64,000 nucleotides of DNA from Nocardia vaccinii NBRC 15922. GTDB lineage: Bacteria > Actinomycetota > Actinomycetes > Mycobacteriales > Mycobacteriaceae. The stretch lies in NCBI RefSeq assembly GCF_001613305.1, contig NZ_BDCC01000030.1, forward strand, positions 1-64,000, given 5' to 3'. Each line of letters begins with the position of its first letter. Positions within the stretch are counted from its first letter, which is position 1. The notes under the pieces are model-generated. The model saw only the letters and a list, made by a program, of their open reading frames with translations. It was not told the origin of the DNA and ran no database searches. Both the position numbers and the translations under genes were made by a program. This document shows positions 9,713-18,173 of the stretch, piece after piece.

Positions 9713-10645
9713 TCAGCGTGCGGTCGAATGTACGACCATCACCGGGCAATCCGAATGCTGGACGAGGAAGTTGGAGGTCGATCCGAGCAGCAGCCCGGTG
9801 AGTGCGCCGCGGCCGCGGCTACCGACCACCACGAGCTGTGCCGATTTCGACAATTCCGCCAGGCGCCTGCCGGGTGCGGACAGGTAGGTCTTCCGCACGA
9901 CGGGGACGTCCGGAAACTTCTCCTGCCAGCCGGCGAGACGTTCGGCCAGGACCTCCTGCTCGGCCTGCTCCGCCCCGGTGTCGACGGGCAGTGCGCCGAC
10001 GCCGGTGAGACGGCCGAGATCCATATCGGCCCATACGTGGACCGCTATGAGATCGGTGTGGCGGTCGGCGGCCTCGGTGAATGCGGCCGCGATGGCTCGT
10101 TCGCTCACCGGACTACCGTCGACACCGACCACCACGGGCCCGCCGGCGCGATCGGTGTAACCGGCGGGGACGACGACGACCGTGCTGTGTGCATGCGCGG
10201 TCGCGGCAAGCAGAGTGGAGCCCAGGTGGGCCAGGGTGCCGGCCGAGCCGGTCGAGCCGATGACGAGAGCGAAGGCGCCGGAACTGCGTTCGACGAGAAG
10301 ACCGGCCGGGCTGTCGGAGGCCAGCGACGACGACAGCCGCACCTCGGGCGCGGCCGACCGCGCCGCGTGCTCCGCGTCGGCTATCACGGTCTTGCCCTGG
10401 GCGCGAGCCGCATCCACAACGGCCTCCACGGTGACCGCGTACGCGCCCGCAACGGTATTGATTCCCACCAGCCCGAGCCCGTGCACGATGTGCAGTTCGC
10501 GGCCGTGTCCGGCAGCGTAGGCGGCGGCCCAGCGGACCGCCGCGTTCGAGCCGTCCGAGCCGTCCACGCCGACGACGACCGGCGCGGAGGCCGTCACCTG
10601 TGGATCGTCGTCCTGGTTCTGTTGCGTGGTGTCCCGTGCTGACAT
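9713..10645 (-). CDS. Universal stress protein, tandem UspA domains
   Basis: A 310-aa two-domain UspA protein, paralogous to the gene at 3027-3974. VVVGVDGSDGSNAA opens domain 1 and VVVGVDGSPVSERA opens domain 2; GSRGRGA...LLGSTSN near the C-terminus supplies the ATP-binding G-2X-G-9X-G-S pattern. Start: ATG at 10645 behind GGGAGGT; an open frame running back to 10840 lacks support. It lies downstream of a P-type ATPase on the same strand, an arrangement also seen for the DosR-regulated Rv1996/ctpF pair of M. tuberculosis. The upstream palindrome at 10746-10764 probably belongs to this gene. Confidence 0.9.
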   Translation of the reverse strand: MSARDTTQQNQDDDPQVTASAPVVVGVDGSDGSNAAVRWAAAYAAGHGRELHIVHGLGLVGINTVAGAYAVTVEAVVDAARAQGKTVIADAEHAARSAAPEVRLSSSLASDSPAGLLVERSSGAFALVIGSTGSAGTLAHLGSTLLAATAHAHSTVVVVPAGYTDRAGGPVVVGVDGSPVSERAIAAAFTEAADRHTDLIAVHVWADMDLGRLTGVGALPVDTGAEQAEQEVLAERLAGWQEKFPDVPVVRKTYLSAPGRRLAELSKSAQLVVVGSRGRGALTGLLLGSTSNFLVQHSDCPVMVVHSTAR

Positions 10646-10745
10646 TGCGACCTCCCGAAGTGCGAACCGGCCGTTGGTAATCGGGCCGGTGAAAGATACG
10701 GTACGGGCGCTCGCGGTGGCCGCGATGCTGCCGATTGTCACCGGC

Positions 10746-10764
10746 AGTGGGCCATTGGACCACT
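10746..10764. promoter_or_regulatory. 19-bp palindrome upstream of second stress-protein gene
   Basis: AGTGGGCCATTGGACCACT is symmetric except for one pair around a central base, about 110 bp before the Usp start. Its outer arms (GTGG, GGACCAC) match the palindrome before the other Usp gene. Read on the minus strand, TGGTCCAATGGCCC also matches 9 of 14 DosR core positions, so it could be a degenerate DosR site. Confidence 0.5.
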
Positions 10765-10817
10765 CGTGAATCAAAGTGCGCGTACGTTCTTGTGTGACGG
10801 CGGTTTTCGAGATCGGT

Positions 10818-13460
10818 TCAAGCGCTGAAGCGGGCCGCACGACGGTGGATCCGGTGGCCGGTGCGGCGGGTTCGAGTCGGCGCTACAGCGGCAGATGCCC
10901 GGAAGAACCAGTATTTGACGATTTCGGCGAGGACCAGGTAGGTCAGGATCATCAGGCCGAGCGCCACGAAATAACCGCCCGGCAGCGGCTGGAATCCGAG
11001 ATCCGCGGCCATGGGTGTCGCCGGCAGTACGACGCCCACCGCGACCGCGCCGAGCACCGCGGTCAGCAGCGGCACGCTGGGTCGGCTGCGGAAAAAGGGG
11101 CTGCGCCGCGTTCGGATGACGAACAGCACGAGCGTCTGGGTCGCGAGCGACTCGACGAACCAACCCGTGTGGAAGAGTCCGGCGCCGGCGTGGAAGACCC
11201 ATAGCATCAACCCGAATGTCGCGAAGTCGAAAACCGAACTGACCGGCCCGAATACGAGCATGAAGCGACGGATGAGCCCGATATCCCAACGGGTCGGACG
11301 AGTCAGCTGTTCCTCGTCGACGCGGTCGGTGGGGATCGCGAGCTGGCTGGTGTCGTAGAGCAGGTTGTTGAGCAGAATCTGCGACGGAAGCATCGGCAGG
11401 AAGGGCAGCAGCGCCGAGGCGCCGGCCGCGCTGAACATGTTGCCGAAGTTGCTGGACGTGCCCATCAGCACGTATTTGATGGTGTTGGCGAAGATTCGCC
11501 GTCCCTCGACCACTCCGTCGGCGAGTACCTGTAAATCCTTCTGCAGCAGCACCACGTCGGCGGCGTCCTTGGCGACATCGGTGGCCGAGTCCACCGATAT
11601 GCCGACGTCCGCGGCGTGCAGCGCCAGGGCGTCGTTCACACCGTCGCCGAGGAAGGCGACGTCGAGTCCGGCCAGACGCTGCAGTCGCACGATTCGTGCC
11701 TTCTGCTCCGGATCGACCCGTGCGAATATCGTCGTCCGCCCGAGCTTTTCGGTCAGCTCCTCATCGGTGAGCCGGTGGATGTCGGCTCCGGTGAGCAGCT
11801 CGCCCGGCGGCAGACCCAGTTCGCCGCAGATATGAGCCGCGACCACCGGATTGTCGCCGGTGATGATCTTTACCGCGACGCCCAGGCCCGCCAGTCGCTG
11901 TAAGGCTTGGCGGGCAGTGCTTTTGGGCGGGTCGAGGAATACGAGGAAGCCGCAGAACGTCAAACCGTGCTCGTCCCCGGAATCGAGCGTGTTGATGTCC
12001 GCAGCGGGACGGGTCGCGACCGCGACGATCCGATGACCGGCGCCGAACTCGGCATCGAGAATGTCGTGCGCCGCCTCCGGCACATCGATGCAGCGGGACA
12101 GCACCTCCTCCGGAGCGCCCTTGGTGATGATCAGCCGGTTCCCGGCGGGGTCCTCGGCGAGTACCGACGCCAGGCGCCGTCGGGAGTCGAACGGCAATGT
12201 CGCGATGCGCGAAAATGCCCGCGCGGCAGGAATTTTCGCCGGAGAGCCAGCCCACAGAGCGGTGTCGAGCGAGTCGCCACCGACGATCCCCTCCGCACTC
12301 AGCACGGCGTCGGTACACACCATGCCCAGCACATTGGTCGTATCGGACGCTGTTGCGGCAGCGTCCACAGCACGCGTGAATTCGATGCGCCCCTCGGTCA
12401 GCGTGCCGGTCTTGTCGGTGAACAACACCTCGATGTCGCCGAGGTCCTCGATGCACACCAACCGCTTGACCAACACCTTGCACCGGGCGAGGCGCCGTGA
12501 ACCGGCGGCCAGGCTGGTCGAAACCACCGCGGGCAGTAGCTGCGGCGAGATCCCCACCGCGATAGCGAGCGAGAACAGCAGCGCATCGAGGATCGGCCGG
12601 TGCAGGGCGATGTTGACCAGGAAGATCGCGGAGGTCAGCGTCGCGGCGACCCACACCAGCAACATCGAGAACCGGCGCAGCCCGACCTGGAATTCGGTCG
12701 GCGGTTCGGGAGCGCCCAAACCCAGTGCGATACGGCCGAATTCGGTTGCCCCGGCGGTGGCGACGACAACCCCGCGGCCGCTGCCGGCGCTGACGACCGT
12801 TCCCATCAGCGCGCACGCGGTCAGTTCGGCGATCCCGGCGCCGGTTGCCACCGGTAGGGTCGATTTCCGGACCGGCGCCGACTCACCGGTGAGCACGGAT
12901 TCGTCGCACTGCATCCCCGTCGCGGTCAGGAGTCGGACGTCGGCGGGCACCAGCTCGCCCGCTCGCAACTCCACCACATCGCCTGGGACGAGTTCGACCA
13001 GATCGACCGAACGGGGACTGCCATCGCGCACTGCCACGACTCGGTGGCGGATCCGTTCGTGCAGCGCCTCGGCAGCTCGCTCGGCACGATACTCGTTGAA
13101 CGCGCCGAGCCCGACCGACACGATGAGTATCACGCCGATGATCAGCGCGTCGGAGCTCTCACCGAGGAAGAACGACACCACCGCTGTGGTCGCGAGCAGT
13201 AACAGCAGTGGCGATCGGAGTTGGCGCGCCAGGACGGGAGCCAGTCGCGCGCGGTGTGATCGAACCGCGTTGGGCCCCAGCCGGGACAACCGTCGCGCGG
13301 TCTCCGCCGTCGTCAGCCCGTCCGGCGTGGAGTGCAGCGTGGCGAGCACCGTATCCGAGGTCGCGACGGCCGCCTCGGCCGCGGCCATGGGCGCGATCTC
13401 ATCACCGGTCCCGGCCGCCCGGACTCGTACCGCGGTATCGTGATCCACGCCCTGGATCAT
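10818..13460 (-). CDS. Cation-transporting P-type ATPase (MgtA/CtpF-like)
   Basis: An 880-aa membrane ATPase of the P-type superfamily, probably importing Mg2+ or moving another divalent cation. The phosphorylation motif DKTGTLTEG is present near residue 350, preceded by the actuator TGES loop and followed by the ITGDNP, FARVDPEQKA and GDGVNDALAL motifs; about ten hydrophobic segments are visible, the last group near the C-terminus. Length and sequence favour the MgtA branch. Start: ATG at 13460 without a clear ribosome site; ATG at 13388 is an alternative. Its position beside a Usp gene recalls ctpF in the mycobacterial dormancy regulon. The ion is not determined. Confidence 0.87.
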   Translation of the reverse strand: MIQGVDHDTAVRVRAAGTGDEIAPMAAAEAAVATSDTVLATLHSTPDGLTTAETARRLSRLGPNAVRSHRARLAPVLARQLRSPLLLLLATTAVVSFFLGESSDALIIGVILIVSVGLGAFNEYRAERAAEALHERIRHRVVAVRDGSPRSVDLVELVPGDVVELRAGELVPADVRLLTATGMQCDESVLTGESAPVRKSTLPVATGAGIAELTACALMGTVVSAGSGRGVVVATAGATEFGRIALGLGAPEPPTEFQVGLRRFSMLLVWVAATLTSAIFLVNIALHRPILDALLFSLAIAVGISPQLLPAVVSTSLAAGSRRLARCKVLVKRLVCIEDLGDIEVLFTDKTGTLTEGRIEFTRAVDAAATASDTTNVLGMVCTDAVLSAEGIVGGDSLDTALWAGSPAKIPAARAFSRIATLPFDSRRRLASVLAEDPAGNRLIITKGAPEEVLSRCIDVPEAAHDILDAEFGAGHRIVAVATRPAADINTLDSGDEHGLTFCGFLVFLDPPKSTARQALQRLAGLGVAVKIITGDNPVVAAHICGELGLPPGELLTGADIHRLTDEELTEKLGRTTIFARVDPEQKARIVRLQRLAGLDVAFLGDGVNDALALHAADVGISVDSATDVAKDAADVVLLQKDLQVLADGVVEGRRIFANTIKYVLMGTSSNFGNMFSAAGASALLPFLPMLPSQILLNNLLYDTSQLAIPTDRVDEEQLTRPTRWDIGLIRRFMLVFGPVSSVFDFATFGLMLWVFHAGAGLFHTGWFVESLATQTLVLFVIRTRRSPFFRSRPSVPLLTAVLGAVAVGVVLPATPMAADLGFQPLPGGYFVALGLMILTYLVLAEIVKYWFFRASAAVAPTRTRRTGHRIHRRAARFSA

Positions 13461-13543
13461 GGTCCGTGCCCGTCGCGGCGAGCCAGGGGCGAATGGCCTC
13501 ATCGGTGCGGCATCCGGCCCGGCAGCGGCGCTGGACGGTGCGG

Positions 13544-13966
13544 TCAGCCGGCCATGAAGGACAATCGCACCTGCCGCACGGGGTTGTCGACGTTGAGGTC
13601 GACCATTGCGACGGATTGCCAAGTTCCCAAAGCCATTTCGCCGTGCAGGACCGGGATGCTCGCGTAGGGGGCGATCAGTGCGGGCATGACGTGCGAGCGG
13701 CCGTGTCCGCGGGAGCCGTGCGAATGGCGCCAGCGGTCGTCGGCGGGGAGCAGGTCCCGCAGGGCCGCGAGGAGGTCGTCGTCGCTGCCCGCGCCGAGTT
13801 CGATCAGGACGATGCCCGCGGTGGCGTGTGGGACGAAGACGTGCAGCAGGCCGTCGCGGCCCGCCGCCGCATCGCGCAGGAACTCCGAACAGTGCGGGGT
13901 GAGGTCGTGAACGACTTCGTCGCGCCCCGTCTTCACTTCGATCACGGTGCTCTGCATACGCGCCAT
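13544..13966 (-). CDS. Secondary thiamine-phosphate synthase / YjbQ family protein
   Basis: A 140-aa protein of the small YjbQ (UPF0047) family. Some members show weak thiamine-phosphate synthase activity; the physiological role is unclear. The conserved HATAGIVLIELGAG block near residue 46, the WRHSHGSRGHGRSH block near 77 and the C-terminal PVRQVRLSFMAG are typical, with a cluster of His residues proposed as a metal site. Start: ATG at 13966 behind CGGGAGGACG. It ends 83 bp before the ATPase gene on the same strand and diverges from the LysE exporter. The gap to the ATPase holds a weak (9/14) DosR-like match at 13486-13499. Confidence 0.85.
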   Translation of the reverse strand: MARMQSTVIEVKTGRDEVVHDLTPHCSEFLRDAAAGRDGLLHVFVPHATAGIVLIELGAGSDDDLLAALRDLLPADDRWRHSHGSRGHGRSHVMPALIAPYASIPVLHGEMALGTWQSVAMVDLNVDNPVRQVRLSFMAG

Positions 13967-14079
13967 CGTCCTCCCGGGCGGACGACCACGCGAGCATCGG
14001 GGGCCTCTCGGCTGTTCGGCGGGAATGTCGGCGGCGCGGCCGGGCTGGTATGCGGGCGCCCGCTCATTAGAATTGACCG

Positions 14080-14712
14080 ATGCTCGTTTCGCTTGCGTCG
14101 TTCTCGGTTGCCGCGGTCTTACTGGTGGTGTTGCCGGGGCCGGACACCCTGGTCGTGCTTCGTGGCCTGGTACGTGGCGGGCGCGGCGGCGGGATCCGGA
14201 CGAGTCTTGGTGTGTTGTGTGGCTTGCTGGTGTGGGTCGGGGCCGCGGTGCTGGGGTTGTCGGCGTTGTTGCGGGCCAGTGAGATCGGTTACGAGGTATT
14301 GAAGATCGCCGGTGCCTGCTATCTGGTGTGGATGGGGGTGCAGTCGCTGCGCTCCTTGCGGCGGTCCGCTCCGGGGATCGCCCAGGGAAGCGGTACGCCG
14401 CCGGCGCAGCCGTCGATGCGCTCGGGCGGGTTCGTGGCCGGATTTCTCACCGACATCCTGAATCCGAAGATCGGCGTCTTGTTCGTCGGTTTCCTGCCCG
14501 GGTTCGTACCCGCGGGCTATTCGGTGGGCTGGACGACGCTGGGGTTGGGAGCCATGTACGTGGTGCTGACGGCGGTGTATTTCGCGGTTCTCGTCGTGGC
14601 GTCGAGCACGGTGGCGGGTTGGATGCAGACCCGGCGGGTGCGCCGCCGCTTGGACTCGATCGCCGGGTTGGTGTTGATCGGATTCGGCATTCGCCTGGCG
14701 ACCGAGTCCTGA
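14080..14712 (+). CDS. LysE/RhtB family amino-acid exporter
   Basis: A 210-aa inner-membrane protein of the LysE superfamily, exporting amino acids or related metabolites; the substrate is not predictable. The N-terminal PGPDTLVVLRGL is the family hallmark, followed by GVLCGLLVWVG, YLVWMGVQSLR and NPKIGVLFVGFLPGFVP, and five to six membrane segments fill the chain. Start: ATG at 14080; the region between it and the divergent YjbQ gene is 113 bp and must contain both promoters. The following 286 bp hold no convincing gene. Confidence 0.88.
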   Translation: MLVSLASFSVAAVLLVVLPGPDTLVVLRGLVRGGRGGGIRTSLGVLCGLLVWVGAAVLGLSALLRASEIGYEVLKIAGACYLVWMGVQSLRSLRRSAPGIAQGSGTPPAQPSMRSGGFVAGFLTDILNPKIGVLFVGFLPGFVPAGYSVGWTTLGLGAMYVVLTAVYFAVLVVASSTVAGWMQTRRVRRRLDSIAGLVLIGFGIRLATES

Positions 14713-14998
14713 CCGGAACTCCGGACGCGATCGGCGGGCCGACACGATTCGGTGTGGCTGCGCGGATACGGAGAATCCCTCGGCTACTTCGACGGCTTCC
14801 TCGGTTCCACGCACTGGCTGGGCGAGCGACTGTCCGGTGTCCCCGCCCCGGACGACGGTGAAGTGGCGCCGCGTGCGGATACCGCACCGCGACAGGGCAT
14901 CTCGAACGATCCGGCGATCGGCGAAAAATCATTTGCGCGGTGAGTAGGCGGTCGGTACCGTCATGCGAACCGTGACCGAATGCGAGGAGGTGAGACCC

Positions 14999-15058
14999 AT
15001 GAACGTTGTATCGAAGTGGGAGCTCCCTCTCGACGTCACGGTTGGGCGAACGATCTAG
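14999..15058 (+). CDS. Small ORF (19 aa) with strong ribosome-binding site
   Basis: An ATG at 14999 follows GCGAGGAGGTGA, one of the best ribosome sites in the window, and opens a frame of only 19 codons (MNVVSKWELPLDVTVGRTI). It ends 52 bp before the GNAT gene. I do not recognise the peptide. It could be a leader peptide that couples or attenuates the GNAT-infA pair, or a bioactive small peptide. An in-frame ATG at 14963 would add 12 residues but has no ribosome site. Confidence 0.35.
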   Translation: MNVVSKWELPLDVTVGRTI

Positions 15059-15109
15059 CTGTCGCCGGGAGCGCCTGTCACCCAAGGCTGCTCCGAAAGG
15101 GCGATAAGC

Positions 15110-15907
15110 TTGAACTCTGTGAATTCCATGTCCGATTCCGACGGACATATCACTGTCATCACACGCGTCTCGAAGACGCAGTGGCAGGCGATGAATCGTG
15201 GCCTGCTGGTCGGGTCGGGTGATGTGTCGCCTCGGCCCGACGGGCGACTGTTCGTCAGCATCGACTCGTGGCGCGAGGATGCCTTCGGCGCACTCGCCGC
15301 CGCGATGCTGGCAGACCTGCCCAGACCCCTGTACACCGTGGTCGACGAAACCGATCGTGACCTCGCAACCTGTTGGGGGAGCGTGGGTTTCACCACTCGG
15401 CGCCGAGAGTGGGAATGCCTCGTGCCGACCGATCCCCGGATCACCGGGCTCGATGCGGTAGCCCCGCCGTCGGATACTGCCATCGTGGCCGCCGGCGCCG
15501 CGGCGCAAGGCCCGCTGCGCGAAGTGGATCGGGCGATTCGCGACGAGGTGGAGGCGACCATCGGCTGGCGGGAGATGCCGGCGGAGGTGTTGCCGCACAC
15601 CGGGGCCGACGTCGTGGTGGATCCGTCGAAATATGCGGTGGCGGCACAATCCGACCGATATGTCGGACTGATCCGCGTCGTACAGGTGACCCGGCTGCCG
15701 CGGATCGGGCTGATCGCGGTGCGGGCGGATCAGCGTCGCCGGGGCATCGCGCGGGCGCTGCTGACGCATGCGTTGGGCGCCCTGCATCAGCGGGAGATCT
15801 CAAGGGCGGCAGTAGAACTGAACGAATCGAATCCGGCCGCCCTCGCGCTGTTCGAGGGCATCGGTGTCGAGCGCGTGAACAGCAATCTGGAGTTGGTGCT
15901 GCGATGA
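15110..15907 (+). CDS. GNAT family N-acetyltransferase
   Basis: A 265-aa protein with a GNAT fold in its C-terminal half: YVGLIRVVQVTRLPRIGLIAV forms the core strands and RADQRRRGIARALL, near residue 207, is the acetyl-CoA pyrophosphate loop. The N-terminal half is a degenerate GNAT-like domain. It would acetylate an amine on a metabolite or protein; the acceptor is unknown. Start is uncertain between TTG 15110, GTG 15119 and ATG 15128; AAAGGGCG at 15097-15104 suits the first two. Its stop overlaps the infA paralogue start (ATGA), so the two are translationally coupled. Confidence 0.8.
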   Translation: MNSVNSMSDSDGHITVITRVSKTQWQAMNRGLLVGSGDVSPRPDGRLFVSIDSWREDAFGALAAAMLADLPRPLYTVVDETDRDLATCWGSVGFTTRRREWECLVPTDPRITGLDAVAPPSDTAIVAAGAAAQGPLREVDRAIRDEVEATIGWREMPAEVLPHTGADVVVDPSKYAVAAQSDRYVGLIRVVQVTRLPRIGLIAVRADQRRRGIARALLTHALGALHQREISRAAVELNESNPAALALFEGIGVERVNSNLELVLR

Positions 15908-16128
15908 GCAACAACGGGAAGGGAATCGAGATCGAGGGCACCGTCATCGAGTGCCTCCGCAATGCCACCTTCACGGTGGAACTCCGGAACGGTCACCAGG
16001 TGCTCGCTCATATCAGCGGGAAGATTCGGAAGAACTACATCAAGATCCAGCTGCAGGACCGAGTACTCGTCGAGTTGAGCCCGTACGACCTCACTCGTGG
16101 CCGGATTCTGTTCCGGTACCGCAATTAG
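15904..16128 (+). CDS. infA: Translation initiation factor IF-1 paralogue
   Basis: A 74-aa OB-fold protein clearly of the IF-1 family: IEIEGTVIECLRNATFTVEL, GHQVLAHISGKIRKNYIKI and the terminal ELSPYDLTRGRILFRYRN align along the whole length of IF-1. It binds the ribosomal A site with IF-2 and IF-3 during initiation. The canonical infA of actinobacteria lies in the ribosomal-protein cluster beside rpmJ and rpsM; this copy stands alone, differs at several positions (no MAKK start, NNGKG instead) and overlaps a GNAT gene, so it is probably a second, divergent copy. A strong hairpin follows. Confidence 0.87.
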   Translation: MSNNGKGIEIEGTVIECLRNATFTVELRNGHQVLAHISGKIRKNYIKIQLQDRVLVELSPYDLTRGRILFRYRN

Positions 16129-16162
16129 TGGCGGTGCGGACGGCCGGATGGTCGATAGCCGG

Positions 16163-16199
16163 GCCCGTGACGACCGGACGCGTTCCGGTCGTCACGGGT
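16163..16199. terminator. Strong hairpin terminator between infA and mug
   Basis: CCCGTGACGACCGGA pairs perfectly with TCCGGTCGTCACGGG across a 5-nt loop (15-bp stem, plus a flanking G-T pair). It lies between two convergent genes, 35 bp after infA and 49 bp before the end of mug, and could serve both. There is no U tract, which is usual in these genomes. Confidence 0.75.
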
Positions 16200-16247
16200 G
16201 TGGCGACCGTACGGTGGCCGGATTGGTCGGTCGGGCGGAGTAACGCC

Positions 16248-16811
16248 TCACTCGGATTCCACTGCCTCCCGTAACTTCCGGAATTCGGTGGCCAGGGCAT
16301 CCAGTGTGTAATGCGCATTGAGACCGCTCGGATTGGGGAGCACCCAGATGCTGGTATCGCCGAGTGTCTCGGATTGGCGTCCCACGATGGTCCGCGGTCG
16401 GCCGAAGGCGGTGCGGTAGGCGCCCAAGCCGAGTACGGCCAGGACGCGCGGGTGATTCTCCCGCACTCTTTCGGTGAGCGCGCGGCCGCCGTCGCGCAAT
16501 TCCCGAGGCGTCAGCTCGTCCGCTTTCGCCGTCGTCCGCGCGGCCACGTTGGTGATGCCCAATCCGAGCGCGAGCAGCTCCTCCTGCTCGTCGGGACGGA
16601 ACAGTCGCGGGGTGAACCCGGACCGGAAGAGCGCGGGCCAGAAGCGGTTTCCGGGTCGGGCGAAGTGGTGGCCCGTGGCCCCCGACCACAGTCCCGGGTT
16701 GATTCCGCAGAACAGTACGCGCAGATCCGGTGCCAGCACATCGGGAATGGTCCGGCCCTCGGCTGCGGCAAGATCTGCCGGGGTGGGGCGGTACGCGGCG
16801 GAATGAGCCAT
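16248..16811 (-). CDS. mug: G/U mismatch-specific uracil-DNA glycosylase
   Basis: A 187-aa base-excision repair enzyme of the Mug/TDG family, removing uracil or thymine opposite guanine. The active-site motif CGINPGLWSGATGHHFARPG near residues 33-52 holds the catalytic Asn of GINPG, and a C-terminal LPNPSGLNAHY block matches the intercalating loop region. Length agrees with bacterial Mug proteins. Start: ATG at 16811, the first Met of the frame. Convergent with the infA paralogue and divergent from the AveC-like gene. Confidence 0.9.
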   Translation of the reverse strand: MAHSAAYRPTPADLAAAEGRTIPDVLAPDLRVLFCGINPGLWSGATGHHFARPGNRFWPALFRSGFTPRLFRPDEQEELLALGLGITNVAARTTAKADELTPRELRDGGRALTERVRENHPRVLAVLGLGAYRTAFGRPRTIVGRQSETLGDTSIWVLPNPSGLNAHYTLDALATEFRKLREAVESE

Positions 16812-16888
16812 CGGCCCAGTCTGCCTGAACCGCTGTTCTTGCGCCGAGGCCGGTTCCGGCCGCTCCGCGCGCGACTGGGTCGTTTGGT

Positions 16889-16903
16889 GGTATCTCAGAT
16901 ACC
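16889..16903. promoter_or_regulatory. 15-bp palindromic operator candidate before AveC-like gene
   Basis: GGTATCTCAGATACC is a perfect palindrome around one central base, in a locally AT-rich promoter region 72 bp before the AveC-like start. A second, partial copy (GATATTCAGATAC) follows at 16909-16921. The pattern fits a TetR-type dimer site; no cognate regulator gene is adjacent. Confidence 0.5.
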
Positions 16904-16975
16904 TATACGATATTCAGATACTAGTGGGTATATTGAGGGCCACAGCATGTGCGGGTGCACGGATATGGAGGCATC

Positions 16976-18160
16976 GTGAGCGAGTCGTCGAGTGAGAAGC
17001 CCACGACCACAGAACAACTCGGCGAATCGAGCGCCGTCGGCGGGGCCGCTGATCGGGACGCGCAAGATCGGCTGAGGGTGCGGCGGGTCCAGATCTGGGC
17101 CACCGCCGGCGGACTGCTCTTGGCGTTGCAGGTGTATGTATGGGTGCGATGGATTGCCGGGCCGTACTTCCACCGGGTGCCCGGCGGGCCGACCGCCCCG
17201 CCGATGTATATGAAGGCATTCCTCACGATGAATGCCGTCCTGATGTGTGTCGCGCTGCCGGTGGCGATCTGGTGGTTCCTCGTCAGGCCGTGGCTCCGGG
17301 AACGGAGAATCACGCTCGACGGCATACTGCTCGTGTCGATGGGACTGATGTTCTTCCAGGACCCGCTGCTGAACTACTTCAACACCTGGTGTACCTACAA
17401 CACGTGGCTGTTCAACCGCGGGTCGTGGTCGTCGGATATCCCGGGGTGGGTGTCACCCGAGCGGCCCGGCCATCAGGTTTCCGAACCACTGTTGATCAAT
17501 GCTCCCGGATACGCCGCCGGGGTATTGGTGATCACGATATTCGGGTGCTGGGTCATGCGCGGGATCAAGTCGCGCTGGCCGAATATCACCAACCTGCGGC
17601 TGATCCTGGCCACCTACGCCTTCACCTTCCTGCTCGACTTCGTCATGGAAGCGTGCTTCATGTTGCCGTTCGGGCTCTACACGTATCCCGGCGCCATACG
17701 GTCCGTGTCGTTCAGCGCCGGCACCTACCACCAGTGGCCGATGTACGAGGGACTGATGTGGGGTGCGGTCCAGGCAGGTCTGTGTTGTTTGCGCTACTTC
17801 ACCGATGATCGCGGTCGCACCGTCGTCGAGCACGGGCTGGATCGCGTGGGTGGTGGATTCGCTCGACAGCAATTCGCTCGGTTCCTCGCGGTCTTCGCGG
17901 CGGTCAGCGCATGCTTTTTCTTCTTCTACAACGTGCCCGCGCAATGGGTCGGGATGCATGCCGACCCGTGGCCCGCGGATCACCTGAAGCGCTCGTACTT
18001 CAACGGGGGGATTTGTGGTGCGGGTACCGATACACCGTGCCCCGATCCCGTGCTGCCGGTGCCGACCAAGCGGTCCGGATATATCGACACCAACGGGAAG
18101 CTGATACTGCCCGACGGGGCTGGAGTGCCGGAGAACGTGCCGCTCGAACATGTGAAGTGA
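16976..18160 (+). CDS. Spirocyclase AveC-like membrane protein
   Basis: A 394-aa integral membrane protein resembling the AveC-like family common in Mycobacterium and Nocardia. Streptomyces AveC forms and modifies the avermectin spiroketal, but most relatives are uncharacterised and no polyketide cluster lies nearby. Hydrophobic segments occur near residues 40-60, 80-105, 120-135, 180-200, 215-235 and 305-325, with conserved tracts FFQDPLLNYFNTWCTYNTW and MYEGLMWG between them. Start: GTG at 16976 preceded by GGAGG; an in-frame GTG/ATG at 16949 lacks a ribosome site. The palindromic operator candidate upstream implies specific regulation. Confidence 0.75.
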   Translation: MSESSSEKPTTTEQLGESSAVGGAADRDAQDRLRVRRVQIWATAGGLLLALQVYVWVRWIAGPYFHRVPGGPTAPPMYMKAFLTMNAVLMCVALPVAIWWFLVRPWLRERRITLDGILLVSMGLMFFQDPLLNYFNTWCTYNTWLFNRGSWSSDIPGWVSPERPGHQVSEPLLINAPGYAAGVLVITIFGCWVMRGIKSRWPNITNLRLILATYAFTFLLDFVMEACFMLPFGLYTYPGAIRSVSFSAGTYHQWPMYEGLMWGAVQAGLCCLRYFTDDRGRTVVEHGLDRVGGGFARQQFARFLAVFAAVSACFFFFYNVPAQWVGMHADPWPADHLKRSYFNGGICGAGTDTPCPDPVLPVPTKRSGYIDTNGKLILPDGAGVPENVPLEHVK

Positions 18161-18173
18161 ATGTCGTTGTCGC

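Noticed and set aside
13486..13499. DosR box before the P-type ATPase
   Set aside because: Only 9 of 14 core positions match, which is expected by chance in GC-rich DNA; mentioned only as weak context.
14752..14943. 63-codon frame after the LysE gene
   Set aside because: No ribosome site, no recognisable family and no conserved-looking features.
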